The notes beneath the pieces were generated by a model. The model saw only the letters and a program-made list of their open reading frames with translations. It was not told the DNA's origin and ran no database searches. Positions 1 through 7,300 of a DNA stretch of 9,559 nt are shown here, in pieces (within the stretch, counting starts at the first letter, position 1; each line of letters opens with the position of its first letter). The translations under genes and the position numbers were made by a program. The DNA is from an uncultured Pseudomonadota bacterium (GTDB taxonomy: Bacteria; Pseudomonadota; Gammaproteobacteria; Steroidobacterales; Steroidobacteraceae), in assembly GCA_903910215.1 (NCBI GenBank), contig CAIVYV010000286.1, positions 1 through 9,559 of the forward strand. The letters run 5' to 3'.

Positions 1-267
1 CTGATTTCGGGTTGGCTGCTGGCTTTCACGCTGTCTTGGGATGACGTTGTGATCGCACAATTCGTCTCCGGTCCGGGTTCTTCGACCCTACCCATGGAGA
101 TTTTTTCGCGAGTCAGACGTGGGGTCAGTCCGGACATCAACGCCCTAGCGACGTTGATGGTGCTGGTGGTTGCGGTGGGTGTGGTGCTCTCCACGCTCTA
201 TATGCGCCGCGAGGAGCAGCGGCGCGCCCGTGAAGAACGCATGGCGCGCAACGACGGAAATCCCTGA
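1..267 (+). CDS. potI: Polyamine (putrescine-type) ABC transporter permease, C-terminal fragment
   Basis: The reading frame is open from base 1 to a TGA at 265-267, so only the last 88 residues of a gene starting before the window are present. They match what I know of the C-terminus of PotI, an inner-membrane permease of the PotFGHI putrescine importer. There is an LAFTLSWDD stretch, a SGPGSSTLPM stretch, then FSRVRRGVSPDINALATL, which corresponds to the PotI segment FSSVRMGVNPEINALATL. Visible residues 48-68 form a hydrophobic last membrane helix, followed by a short, strongly charged Arg/Glu-rich cytoplasmic tail. The related PotC or YdcV permeases are possible, but the spacing and wording of the loop favour PotI. 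The PLP enzyme gene starts 36 bases downstream on the same strand, so the two could share a transcript. Family assignment is firm; substrate is inferred. Confidence 0.85.
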   Translation: MISGWLLAFTLSWDDVVIAQFVSGPGSSTLPMEIFSRVRRGVSPDINALATLMVLVVAVGVVLSTLYMRREEQRRAREERMARNDGNP

Positions 268-303
268 CAAGCGAGCGATGAGCGTTTCGGTACAATCGGA
301 ACG

Positions 304-1479
304 ATGAAGGAAAAAGAGCGAGCCGAGACGGCGCTGCAGCATCCGGCGACCATCGAAACGCCTGCAGACAATCATCCGTTGCTGTTTCCGATTTATCAGA
401 ACGTCAAATGGGAAACCGAGACCGTTGCCGAGACTCTGCGTGTCTACCGCGGCGAACGTCCCGGCTTCTTCTACTCCCGAGCCTCCAATCCGACGGTCCG
501 GCAGCTGGAGCAGTTGTTGGCCTCGTTGCAGGGACGTGAGGAGTGTCTCACCACCGCATCAGGTGTGAACGTCATCGCGCAGACCTTGCTCGCACTGACC
601 CAGACGGGCGATCACGTGCTGTTTTTCGTCGAGGGTTACGGTCCCACCCGGCACATCATCCGCACATTGCTCGCGCGTTTCGGTGTCTCGCATACCATGC
701 TCTCGATCGAAGACCTCGAGGGGGTGCGCCCCGTACTCGCGTCGCGGCCGGTCAAGGTCATGTTTTTCGAGAGTCCGACCAATCCGGTTAATAAGATCGC
801 CGATATCGCCGCGCTGACCGCGATGGCGCGGGAGTTCGGCGTGACGACGGTCATCGACAACACTTCGGCTGGCTTCCATCAGCACGGCGAATTCGATATC
901 GATCTCTATATCCACAGTCTGACCAAGTTCACGACCGGTGCGGGCGATGTCATGGGTGGAGCGGTGATCGGCGATCGCGCGACGATCGAGCGTCTGAGAC
1001 ATGACTTCGGTCTCTTCGGTGCACAGCTTGATCCCTTGTCGGCATCTCTCATGGTGCGTGGTCTGAAAACCTATCTGTTGCGCTACCGCGAGCAGTCCGC
1101 TCGAGCTTTGGCGATCGCGCAGTTTCTGGAATCGCACCCGGCCTGCGCGCGAGTCCGCTACCCGGGCCTCGCTTCGCACCGTGGCGTCGAGCTCGCGCGG
1201 CGACAGATGCGCGACTTCGGCTGCGTGATTACGTTCGATGTGGTGGCGGGTGCCGAGGCTGGCAGGCAGTTCGCCGAGAAGTTGCGTTATTTTGCGATGA
1301 CGCCGAGCTTCGGCTCGACCGAGTCATTGGTGATGCCACCACAGTTAATGCAACCGAAAGATCTGGATGCCGAAGATCGGGGCAAGTCCGACATTCATGC
1401 CTCGACGGTACGACTGTCGATCGGACTCGAGGCGCTCGAGGATCTCAAAGCCGATCTCGCTCAGGCGCTCGCAACCTGA
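304..1479 (+). CDS. PLP-dependent trans-sulfuration family enzyme (cystathionine gamma-synthase/lyase-like)
   Basis: This is a complete 391-residue protein, the usual length for Cys/Met metabolism PLP enzymes (fold-type I). Family landmarks are in order. YSRASNPT at 57-64 is the tetramer-interface Tyr/Arg pair that holds the PLP phosphate of the neighbouring subunit. TASGVNV lies near 84-90. Tyr112 in EGYGPT sits where the stacking tyrosine normally lies. ESPTNP is at 156-161. Asp185 in VIDNT should pair with the PLP nitrogen. HSLTKF at 204-209 carries the Schiff-base Lys208. The SFGSTESL and RLSIGLE stretches near the C-terminus are the substrate-binding Ser and Arg regions. The loop reads YGPT rather than the YGCT of methionine gamma-lyase, which argues against that activity, but synthase, lyase and sulfhydrylase cannot be told apart by eye. 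It follows the potI-like gene by 36 bases, and its last 19 bases overlap the opposing bchD gene. The ATG is supported by normal N-terminal length, though the ribosome site is weak (GGA three bases away). Confidence 0.88.
   Translation: MKEKERAETALQHPATIETPADNHPLLFPIYQNVKWETETVAETLRVYRGERPGFFYSRASNPTVRQLEQLLASLQGREECLTTASGVNVIAQTLLALTQTGDHVLFFVEGYGPTRHIIRTLLARFGVSHTMLSIEDLEGVRPVLASRPVKVMFFESPTNPVNKIADIAALTAMAREFGVTTVIDNTSAGFHQHGEFDIDLYIHSLTKFTTGAGDVMGGAVIGDRATIERLRHDFGLFGAQLDPLSASLMVRGLKTYLLRYREQSARALAIAQFLESHPACARVRYPGLASHRGVELARRQMRDFGCVITFDVVAGAEAGRQFAEKLRYFAMTPSFGSTESLVMPPQLMQPKDLDAEDRGKSDIHASTVRLSIGLEALEDLKADLAQALAT
1461..1479. other. Tail-to-tail overlap of PLP-enzyme gene and bchD
   Basis: The bchD stop codon (TGA on the minus strand, 1461-1463) lies inside the 3' end of the PLP-enzyme gene, whose own stop is at 1477-1479. 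The two convergent genes therefore share 19 coding bases. There is no room for a terminator between them, so any terminator must lie inside coding sequence or the transcripts run into each other. Confidence 0.9.
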
Positions 1480-3269
1480 CGAGCTGCCGCGGCGATCGCC
1501 GTGCCTTGCGCATTGGGTAGATACAGATAATCGCCGGCGAGAGCGCGGGCCAATTGAGTCGCATTGCCCTGACTCAAGAAACTGCGCTGTGTATCGATTA
1601 CGAGCGATCGAATACCTGTCGCAGCGACGGCGCGCGCTAGTTGTGTTACTTCAGCATCAACTCCAGCGCGATCGGCTTTTAATCCCACATTGGCGCGCCC
1701 ATCGGTGAGCAGTACGAGCACGATATTGCCAAAGCCACGTCGCTTTGCTTGATCCGCAACGTCTAGGCTCGCTACGAGACTCGCGGCGATCGGCGTGCCA
1801 CCACCCGTCGGCAACTGATCGACTGCGCGACGCAATAGCTCAACGCTGCCGGTCGGTGGCAGTAGCAGGTTGGCTTCCTGACCTCGAAAAGCCAGTAGAG
1901 CGACTCGATCGCGATTGACGTAAGCCTGTTCGAGTAGTGCATGAACGGCGCCCTTCGCCTGTCGCATGCGATTGAGTGCCATGCTGCCACTCGCATCCAC
2001 GGCAAAGATGAAAAGTGCGCCGGCCTTACTGCGATATTTTTTGATTCGAAAGTCATCGCTCGTAAGAGCGATGCCTGGGCGACGGTGTGTTCGGACTCGC
2101 TGCCAGCGAGCGGCGGCGCGCAAGGTTGCGATGACATCGAGGCGCTGGCCGCGCGGCAAGCCGGGCACGCTCGACACATGCCTGCCACGTTGTCCGCTGG
2201 TGGCGCCTCGCGATCCGCTGCGACCGCTGCGCTGTCTCGCAAACGAAAGTGAAGAGAGGGCATCGGGCAACTCGACGGCCAGTGATTCCAGCACTTCCTC
2301 GGCGAGTTCGAGTTGATCTTCTGACGGTACAGAGTCCGAGTCTGGCTCGATGTCATCGCGCGGGTCAGGTGGCGGTGATGAGTCGGGCGTGGTCGGCTCA
2401 GGCGGTGGCGCACTTTGGGTCGTATCCGGATGCCGAGTAGCACGAGGTAGCAGGACGAGTCGTGCCGCGAGCTCCAGATCCTCGCGCTGCACCTCATCGC
2501 GTAAACCTAAGGCGGCGCTCGCGCGAGCGACGCGAATGGCAAATAAATCGGCGCGATGTCCTTGCACGTCGAGCGCGTCAGCCATGCGGATCAATTCACG
2601 ACGTTGCGGGTCACCAAGTTTGATGTGTGATAACTGCTCGCGAGCGCTCTCGATCAGACCGCGCAACAATTGAGCTTCATCACTCCAGGTTTCGGTATCC
2701 GGTTGCAAGTGTCGCCGGACGATGCTCGCGCGTGCCTCGCCGGCGCGAATCGTCGGCATCATCACCACCATGCCGAGTCGATCGAGGAGGTGTGCCCGCG
2801 GTGCGCCCTCTGCCGGATCGAAACTCGTCAGCAAGCGAAATTCGGCGGGGCTGCGCAAACTGAGGCCCTCGCGCTCGATGCGGACGACGCCATCCTCGAG
2901 TGCGCCGAGCAACGTGTTAGCGCTGCCGTCGTCCATGAGGTTGCAGGACTCCGCTAACAAAAACCCGCCGTGTGCGCGGGCGAGTGCGCCGGAGCGGATC
3001 ACGCGGCGGCCTTGGTGCATGGTGGCTTCGAGATCCAGTCCGCCGAGTAAGGCCTCGCTGTCACAGCCGAGCGGCAACTCCACCCAGGGTAGATCCGGTT
3101 GCAGTTCGCGCATGCCATGCAGCAGTGCGCTCTTGCCGCTGCCTGCGGGCGCCGCTAGGGCGACGCCCCGCAACGCTGGATCGACTGCCAACAGCATCAA
3201 CGCCAGACGTGGCACATCGAGTGCCACGAGGCCGCCGATCGGCATACGCGTCAAAGATTGCTGCGGCAT
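1461..3269 (-). CDS. bchD: Magnesium chelatase subunit D (AAA+ / VWA platform subunit)
   Basis: This 602-residue protein has the three-part BchD/ChlD architecture. An N-terminal AAA+ domain (about 1-275) has a near-canonical Walker A, APAGSGKS at 40-47. The Walker B position reads FLLAES (103-108), with Ala106 where BchI has Asp, so ATP hydrolysis is probably lost, as is typical of this subunit. A Pro/Asp/Glu/Ser-rich linker (about 281-335) is followed by an Arg/Gly-rich basic stretch (346-367). The C-terminal VWA domain (about 415-602) has a full metal-ion-dependent adhesion site: DASGS at 425-429, Thr492 in GGGTP, and Asp523 in TDGRAN. BchD forms a double-ring complex with BchI that drives BchH in inserting Mg into protoporphyrin IX in the cytoplasm. 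The ATG lies 20 bases after the bchI stop, with no clear Shine-Dalgarno sequence, suggesting translation coupled to bchI. No bchO-like gene follows it, unlike the bchIDO order known in Rhodobacter. Confidence 0.94.
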   Translation of the reverse strand: MPQQSLTRMPIGGLVALDVPRLALMLLAVDPALRGVALAAPAGSGKSALLHGMRELQPDLPWVELPLGCDSEALLGGLDLEATMHQGRRVIRSGALARAHGGFLLAESCNLMDDGSANTLLGALEDGVVRIEREGLSLRSPAEFRLLTSFDPAEGAPRAHLLDRLGMVVMMPTIRAGEARASIVRRHLQPDTETWSDEAQLLRGLIESAREQLSHIKLGDPQRRELIRMADALDVQGHRADLFAIRVARASAALGLRDEVQREDLELAARLVLLPRATRHPDTTQSAPPPEPTTPDSSPPPDPRDDIEPDSDSVPSEDQLELAEEVLESLAVELPDALSSLSFARQRSGRSGSRGATSGQRGRHVSSVPGLPRGQRLDVIATLRAAARWQRVRTHRRPGIALTSDDFRIKKYRSKAGALFIFAVDASGSMALNRMRQAKGAVHALLEQAYVNRDRVALLAFRGQEANLLLPPTGSVELLRRAVDQLPTGGGTPIAASLVASLDVADQAKRRGFGNIVLVLLTDGRANVGLKADRAGVDAEVTQLARAVAATGIRSLVIDTQRSFLSQGNATQLARALAGDYLYLPNAQGTAIAAAARQVASA

Positions 3270-3289
3270 TGCGCGGAATATCTCGCGCG

Positions 3290-4303
3290 TTAGCCGAGTG
3301 CGTCTTCGAGCACTCGCTTGACGCGCTCATCGTCAGCCGCAGGCTCGAGAGGGTCTTTTCTCAGACGATGTGCGAGTGCGAGCGGAGCGACTCGCGCCAC
3401 GAGCTCGGGATCAGCGGATTTTTTGCCCTCGTAGGCTGCAAGTGCTACGGCAGCGCGGGTGAGGGCGAGCTCGCCGCGATGTCCGTCGATACCGAGACGA
3501 TCGCAGAGTTGTGCGGCGAGCATGAGTGCTGCGTCGGGCAAGGTGACTTTGGGTTTCGCGTTGATGGCCTTCTGCAGTCGCTTGCGCAGCGCACTTTGTT
3601 CTTTTTCGAAGCTTGCAATGAAGGCTGACGCGTCGTTTTCGAACGCGAGTCGTCGACGAACGACTTCGACTCTCTGCTCGATATCATGCAGCGTCTTGAT
3701 TCGGGCATGCAGTCCGAAGCGGTCGAGCAATTGCGGGCGCAAGTCGCCTTCTTCTGGGTTCCCCGAGCCGATGAGAACGAAGCGCGCCGGGTGACGCACG
3801 CTCAAGCCCTCGCGCTCGACCACGTTTCGACCACTGGCAGCGACATCAAGTAGCAGGTCGACGAGATGATCTTCGAGCAGGTTTACCTCATCGATATAGA
3901 GAAAGCCGCGATGTGCTGCAGCCAGCAAACCTGGCGAGAACGCCTGGACGCCATCGACCAGTGCGCGCTCCAGATCGACCGAACCGACGACACGATCTTC
4001 GGTAGCGCCGAGTGGTAGATCGACAACGGGTACTGGTTGGATCTGCGATTTCAGCGTTCGCTGTTTCGAACAGTGCGGGCATTCGGGAGAGGTCTGGCTT
4101 GGGTCGCAGCGATACGGACAATCGGCGACGACTTTGATCGGCGGTAGCAGATCGGCGAGGGCGCGGATCGCCGTGCTCTTGGCGGTGCCGCGATGACCTG
4201 TGATCAACACACCACCGATGGCTGGATCGATCACGCTAAGTAGCACGGCGAGTTTGAGATCGTCTTGTCCTACGATCGCCGTAAAGGGAAAAGTCTGTTG
4301 CAA
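3290..4303 (-). CDS. bchI: Magnesium chelatase ATPase subunit I
   Basis: BchI is the AAA+ motor of Mg chelatase; its ATP hydrolysis remodels BchH so that Mg enters protoporphyrin IX. From the TTG start at 4303 it has 337 residues. It opens with QQTFPFTAIVGQDDLKLAVL, the family's characteristic beginning. Walker A is GHRGTAKS at 36-43, Walker B is FLYIDE at 134-139, followed by VNLLEDHLVDLLLD. GSGNPEEGDLRPQLLDRFG carries sensor and arginine-finger elements. GHRGELALTRAA lies in the C-terminal helical domain. Between the core motifs is a CPYRC...CPHC insert with Cys62, 66, 75 and 78, which I do not recall in the Rhodobacter capsulatus protein. A GTG at 4363 would give 357 residues, but it lies upstream of the predicted transcription start and inside the operator, with no ribosome site. 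The TTG has a weak GGGGG four bases upstream. bchD follows after 20 bases. Product is near certain; the start is moderately sure. Confidence 0.93.
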   Translation of the reverse strand: MQQTFPFTAIVGQDDLKLAVLLSVIDPAIGGVLITGHRGTAKSTAIRALADLLPPIKVVADCPYRCDPSQTSPECPHCSKQRTLKSQIQPVPVVDLPLGATEDRVVGSVDLERALVDGVQAFSPGLLAAAHRGFLYIDEVNLLEDHLVDLLLDVAASGRNVVEREGLSVRHPARFVLIGSGNPEEGDLRPQLLDRFGLHARIKTLHDIEQRVEVVRRRLAFENDASAFIASFEKEQSALRKRLQKAINAKPKVTLPDAALMLAAQLCDRLGIDGHRGELALTRAAVALAAYEGKKSADPELVARVAPLALAHRLRKDPLEPAADDERVKRVLEDALG

Positions 4304-4326
4304 AGCGCCCCCGAAGACGGTGGGTG

Positions 4327-4356
4327 GTGACCCGACCTTCAATGTGTCAACATAAC
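4327..4356 (+). promoter_or_regulatory. Possible weak promoter for bchH
   Basis: On the plus strand GTGACC (4327-4332, four of six -35 positions), an 18-base spacer and CATAAC (4351-4356, four of six -10 positions) would place a start near 4362-4363, leaving a leader of about 27 bases to the bchH ATG. Both hexamers are weak. The call rests partly on position and on the -10 sharing the AT-rich core of the operator with the opposing bchI promoter. An activator, or a start further upstream inside bchI, is possible. Confidence 0.35.
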
Positions 4357-4362
4357 AAGACA
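4345..4362. promoter_or_regulatory. PpsR/CrtJ-type operator palindrome
   Basis: The sequence TGTCAACATAACAAGACA is an exact TGT-N12-ACA match, the known recognition pattern of the PpsR/CrtJ repressor. That repressor shuts down bch, crt and puc promoters in oxygen or light in purple bacteria. The site lies between the divergent bchI and bchH genes, the place expected for such an operator. It covers the predicted -10 elements of both promoters. I found no second TGT-N12-ACA nearby, although PpsR often binds paired sites; an isolated half-site TGTCA is present at 4371-4375. Six fixed bases can match by chance, so location is the main support. Confidence 0.7.
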
Positions 4363-4376
4363 CTCCGATATGTCAA
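4349..4376 (-). promoter_or_regulatory. Predicted sigma70-type promoter for bchI-bchD
   Basis: Read on the minus strand, a perfect -35 hexamer TTGACA (4376-4371) is followed by a 16-base spacer and TATGTT (4354-4349), which matches four of six -10 positions. Transcription would start near 4342, giving a leader of about 39 bases before the TTG start of bchI. This makes the in-frame GTG at 4363 an unlikely start because it would not be in the transcript. The -10 lies wholly within the PpsR/CrtJ-type palindrome, so a bound repressor would block polymerase. Confidence 0.6.
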
Positions 4377-4378
4377 TC

Positions 4379-4385
4379 GGGAGGG
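4379..4385 (+). promoter_or_regulatory. Ribosome binding site of bchH
   Basis: GGGAGGG ends four bases before the ATG at 4390. It is the strongest Shine-Dalgarno-like sequence in the intergenic region and decides the bchH start in favour of 4390 over the in-frame GTG (4324) and ATG (4342) codons upstream. An out-of-frame ATG at 4386 lies between it and the true start. Confidence 0.75.
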
Positions 4386-4389
4386 ATGC

Positions 4390-7300
4390 ATGACCACGAT
4401 CACCTTCATCGTCGGGATCGAGCGGTTCAATGCGGCCGTCTGGACGGACGTCGAACAGGCTTTGTCGAAAGCGGGCCTGCGGGTCGAATTGCGCCGATAT
4501 CACGATGCTCATGTCGATGAGGGCAGCGAGGCGCTTGCGCAGGATCTGGCGCGCTCGGATGTGGTCTTCATCAGTCTCATCAATTTACGTTCACAAGCCG
4601 ATTGGCTCGCTCGGCATCTCGAGACTTCGTCCGCGAAGGCCGTTTTCGCCTACGAGAGCATGCCTGAGGTGATGGCGCTCACCCGTGTCGGTGAGCATCG
4701 CTTTAAGGAAAAGAAAGGCGAAGCGCCTAAAGCGGTCAAGCTGCTGATGCGGCTAATCACGCGCGGGCGCGACGAGGATGCGCTCTACGCTTACACGAAG
4801 CTCGTCAAAATCGCTTCGAAGATGTTGCCGCTGATTCCGCAGAAACTGGCCGGCTTTCGGACCTGGCTCGGTGTGAACCTGTATTGGAATCAGCCCGATG
4901 CTCGCAACATCACCGAGATGATCAAGTTGATCGTACGGGATACCTTCGGTCAGAAGATCGACGTCGCACCGGTTAGTATCATTCCAACGATGGGCTGCTG
5001 GGATCCGCGCAGCGGTACGTTGTTCGAGAATCCCGATGCCTATCTCAAATGGGCGAAGAAGAACGGTCGTTATCAGAAAGGCCAACCACTCGTTGCCGTA
5101 CTCGGTATGCGCAAGCATGTGGTGCAACGCCTCGCGTATCTGCAGCAGTTGACTGATGGACTCGAAGCGCGCGGTTTTGCGGTGTTGCCGGTCTTCGTCT
5201 CCGGCATTGAAGCGCATGTGGCTGTGCGCGAGTGGTTGGTCGATCAACCCATTGATGCCTTGCTCTCGACTATGGGGTTCTCGATCGTCGGTGGGCCGGC
5301 ATCTTCCACCAAGCCTGGGCACTATCACGAAACGGCAGCGGATTTGCTGGCCAAGCTCGATGTGCCTTACGTTGTGGCGCAACCGCTGCTGATGCAGGAC
5401 GAGCGTGACTGGCAGCAGCGTGGCGTGATCTCGATGCAATCGGTCGTCATGTATGACTTGCCCGAGATGGATGGCGTGGCGAGCAGTGTCGCACTGGGAG
5501 CCATCAAGGACGGCGAGTTGACGGCGGTGCCGGATCGTATCGCACGCGCTATCGATCAGGTCGAGGGCTGGATCCGTCTGCGACGCAAACCTGCCGCCGA
5601 GCGCAAGGTCGCGATCGTGCTGTACAACTTCCCGCCTGGCCTCGGCAAGACCGGTACGGCTGCGCTGCTTGATGTGCCAGCTTCCATCATCGCTGTGCTC
5701 AAACGTTTGAAGAAATCCGGTTACTCGATTGGTCGAGCGCCGCTCGAGATGGACGAGTTACTCGTCAAGCTCGAGTCGTTCGCCAAAGGCGAGAGCTCGC
5801 ATGCGCTGACGAACACGCAGTATCGCGGTTTGATCAGCAGCAAGACGGCTGATCGAATCGATCGTTATTGGGGTGCTGCCCCGGGGGATATCGCGCCTGC
5901 GGGTCGAGATGCCTTGCGACTCGATACTTTGGAATACGGCAATGTGTTACTCGGCGTGCAGCCACCGATGGGCGTGCCGGGCGATCCGATGAAGTTGCTG
6001 TTTGATCGAACTTTCACGCCACATCATCAGTACGCCGCTTTCTACGCGTGGTTGAAGCAGGGCTTCAAAGCCGATGCGGTGATCCATGTCGGCATGCACG
6101 GCACTGCCGAATGGATGCCGGGTTTGCAGGCGGCACTGACGGCTGATTGCTGGCCGGATCAGCTGCTTGGTAGTTTGCCGAATCTGTATCTGTATCCGCT
6201 CAATAATCCGGCCGAGGCTGCGATCGCGCGGCGCCGCGCGTATGCCACCATCGTGAGTCACGCGGTGCCACCATACGCACGAGCGGGTCTCTACAAGCAG
6301 CTCGCGCAGGTTCGTGCTCGCCTAGACGATCCGAACGATACGCTTGAGGGCTTGCTGCCGGAGCTCGTGCGCTTAGCCGACGAATCGATCGATGCTTATC
6401 GTGTGAGAGTCCAAGCGTGGCTGGCCTCCATCGAAGATCGACTGATCAGCGATGGCCTGCATGTCTTCGGTCAGGCACCGGATCGACAGCGCGCTCGCGC
6501 TCTGATCGAAGCGTCGATGGAAGTTCCACGTCGAGGTATGGGTGGTTTCACCGCCATCGCCCAGAATTTGGGACTCGAGTCTGCCATCGTACGCGCATTG
6601 CGCGACGCTCTCGTTGAGCGTTCGGTGCTCGGTCGAGAAGATCCTGCACGGGTCTGGCGTGAGCACGCGGCGCAGATTCCTGCGCCCGGTTCGCTCCTAG
6701 AGCACATCAACGAAGGTCGCGGCATCCTGACCGGTATGTCGCGGTGCGGCGAAGAACTCGACGCCTTGATGCATGCTTTGGACGGTGGCTACATCCGACC
6801 CGCCTACGGAGCGGACCCGGTGCGAGCCGGCGCTGCGGCGCTGCCTTCGGGACGTAACATTCACGGCATCGACCCTTGGCGTCTGCCGACCGATCTCGCC
6901 CTCGAGCGTGGTCGGCGCATGGCCGAGGCTCTACTGCAGAAGCACCTCATCGAGCACGGTTCCTTGCCGCGCACGGTGGCGCAGGCGCTTTGGGCCATGG
7001 ATACCATCAAGAGCGAAGGCGAGGGGCTCGGTGTCGTACTGGCGTTGATCGGTGCAGAGCCTGAGCGTGACGGGCAAGGCAAGATCTTCCGCTATAGACT
7101 CATTCCGCTTGAGCAATTGGGACGTGCGCGTATCGATGTCTTGCTCGATGTGTCATCGATATTCCGTGACACTTTCCAGATGACGCTCGATCTGCTCGAT
7201 GAGTTGTTTCGACTCGCAGCGACAGTCGATGAGCCACGCGAGAGCAACTTCATCAAGGCGCACACCGATGATCTGCTCGCCGACGGTCGCAGTCTCGATG

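Noticed and set aside
559..1179. Open frame of 206 codons on the minus strand inside the PLP-enzyme gene
   Set aside because: It lies wholly antisense to a gene with clear catalytic motifs, and its translation has no recognisable domain and is rich in Arg and His, as expected from a mirror frame in GC-rich DNA.
2281..2430. Pro/Gly-codon-rich, repeat-like stretch in bchD
   Set aside because: The short GGTGGCGGT-like runs encode the acidic Pro-rich linker normal for BchD and do not form a regular tandem repeat.
2722..3628. Plus-strand open frames of about 200 codons opposite bchD and bchI (2722-3321 and 2972-3628)
   Set aside because: Both are antisense to well-supported chelatase genes, have Ser/Arg/Ala-rich low-complexity translations, and no ribosome site or family resemblance.
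4324..4389. Upstream extension of bchH to a GTG at 4324
   Set aside because: The added 22 residues run through the operator and both predicted promoters, have no ribosome site, and precede the conserved BchH N-terminus, which starts right after the ATG at 4390.
4753..5439. Minus-strand open frame of 228 codons inside bchH
   Set aside because: It is antisense to conserved BchH sequence, with no recognisable motif; long shadow frames are common in genes of this composition.
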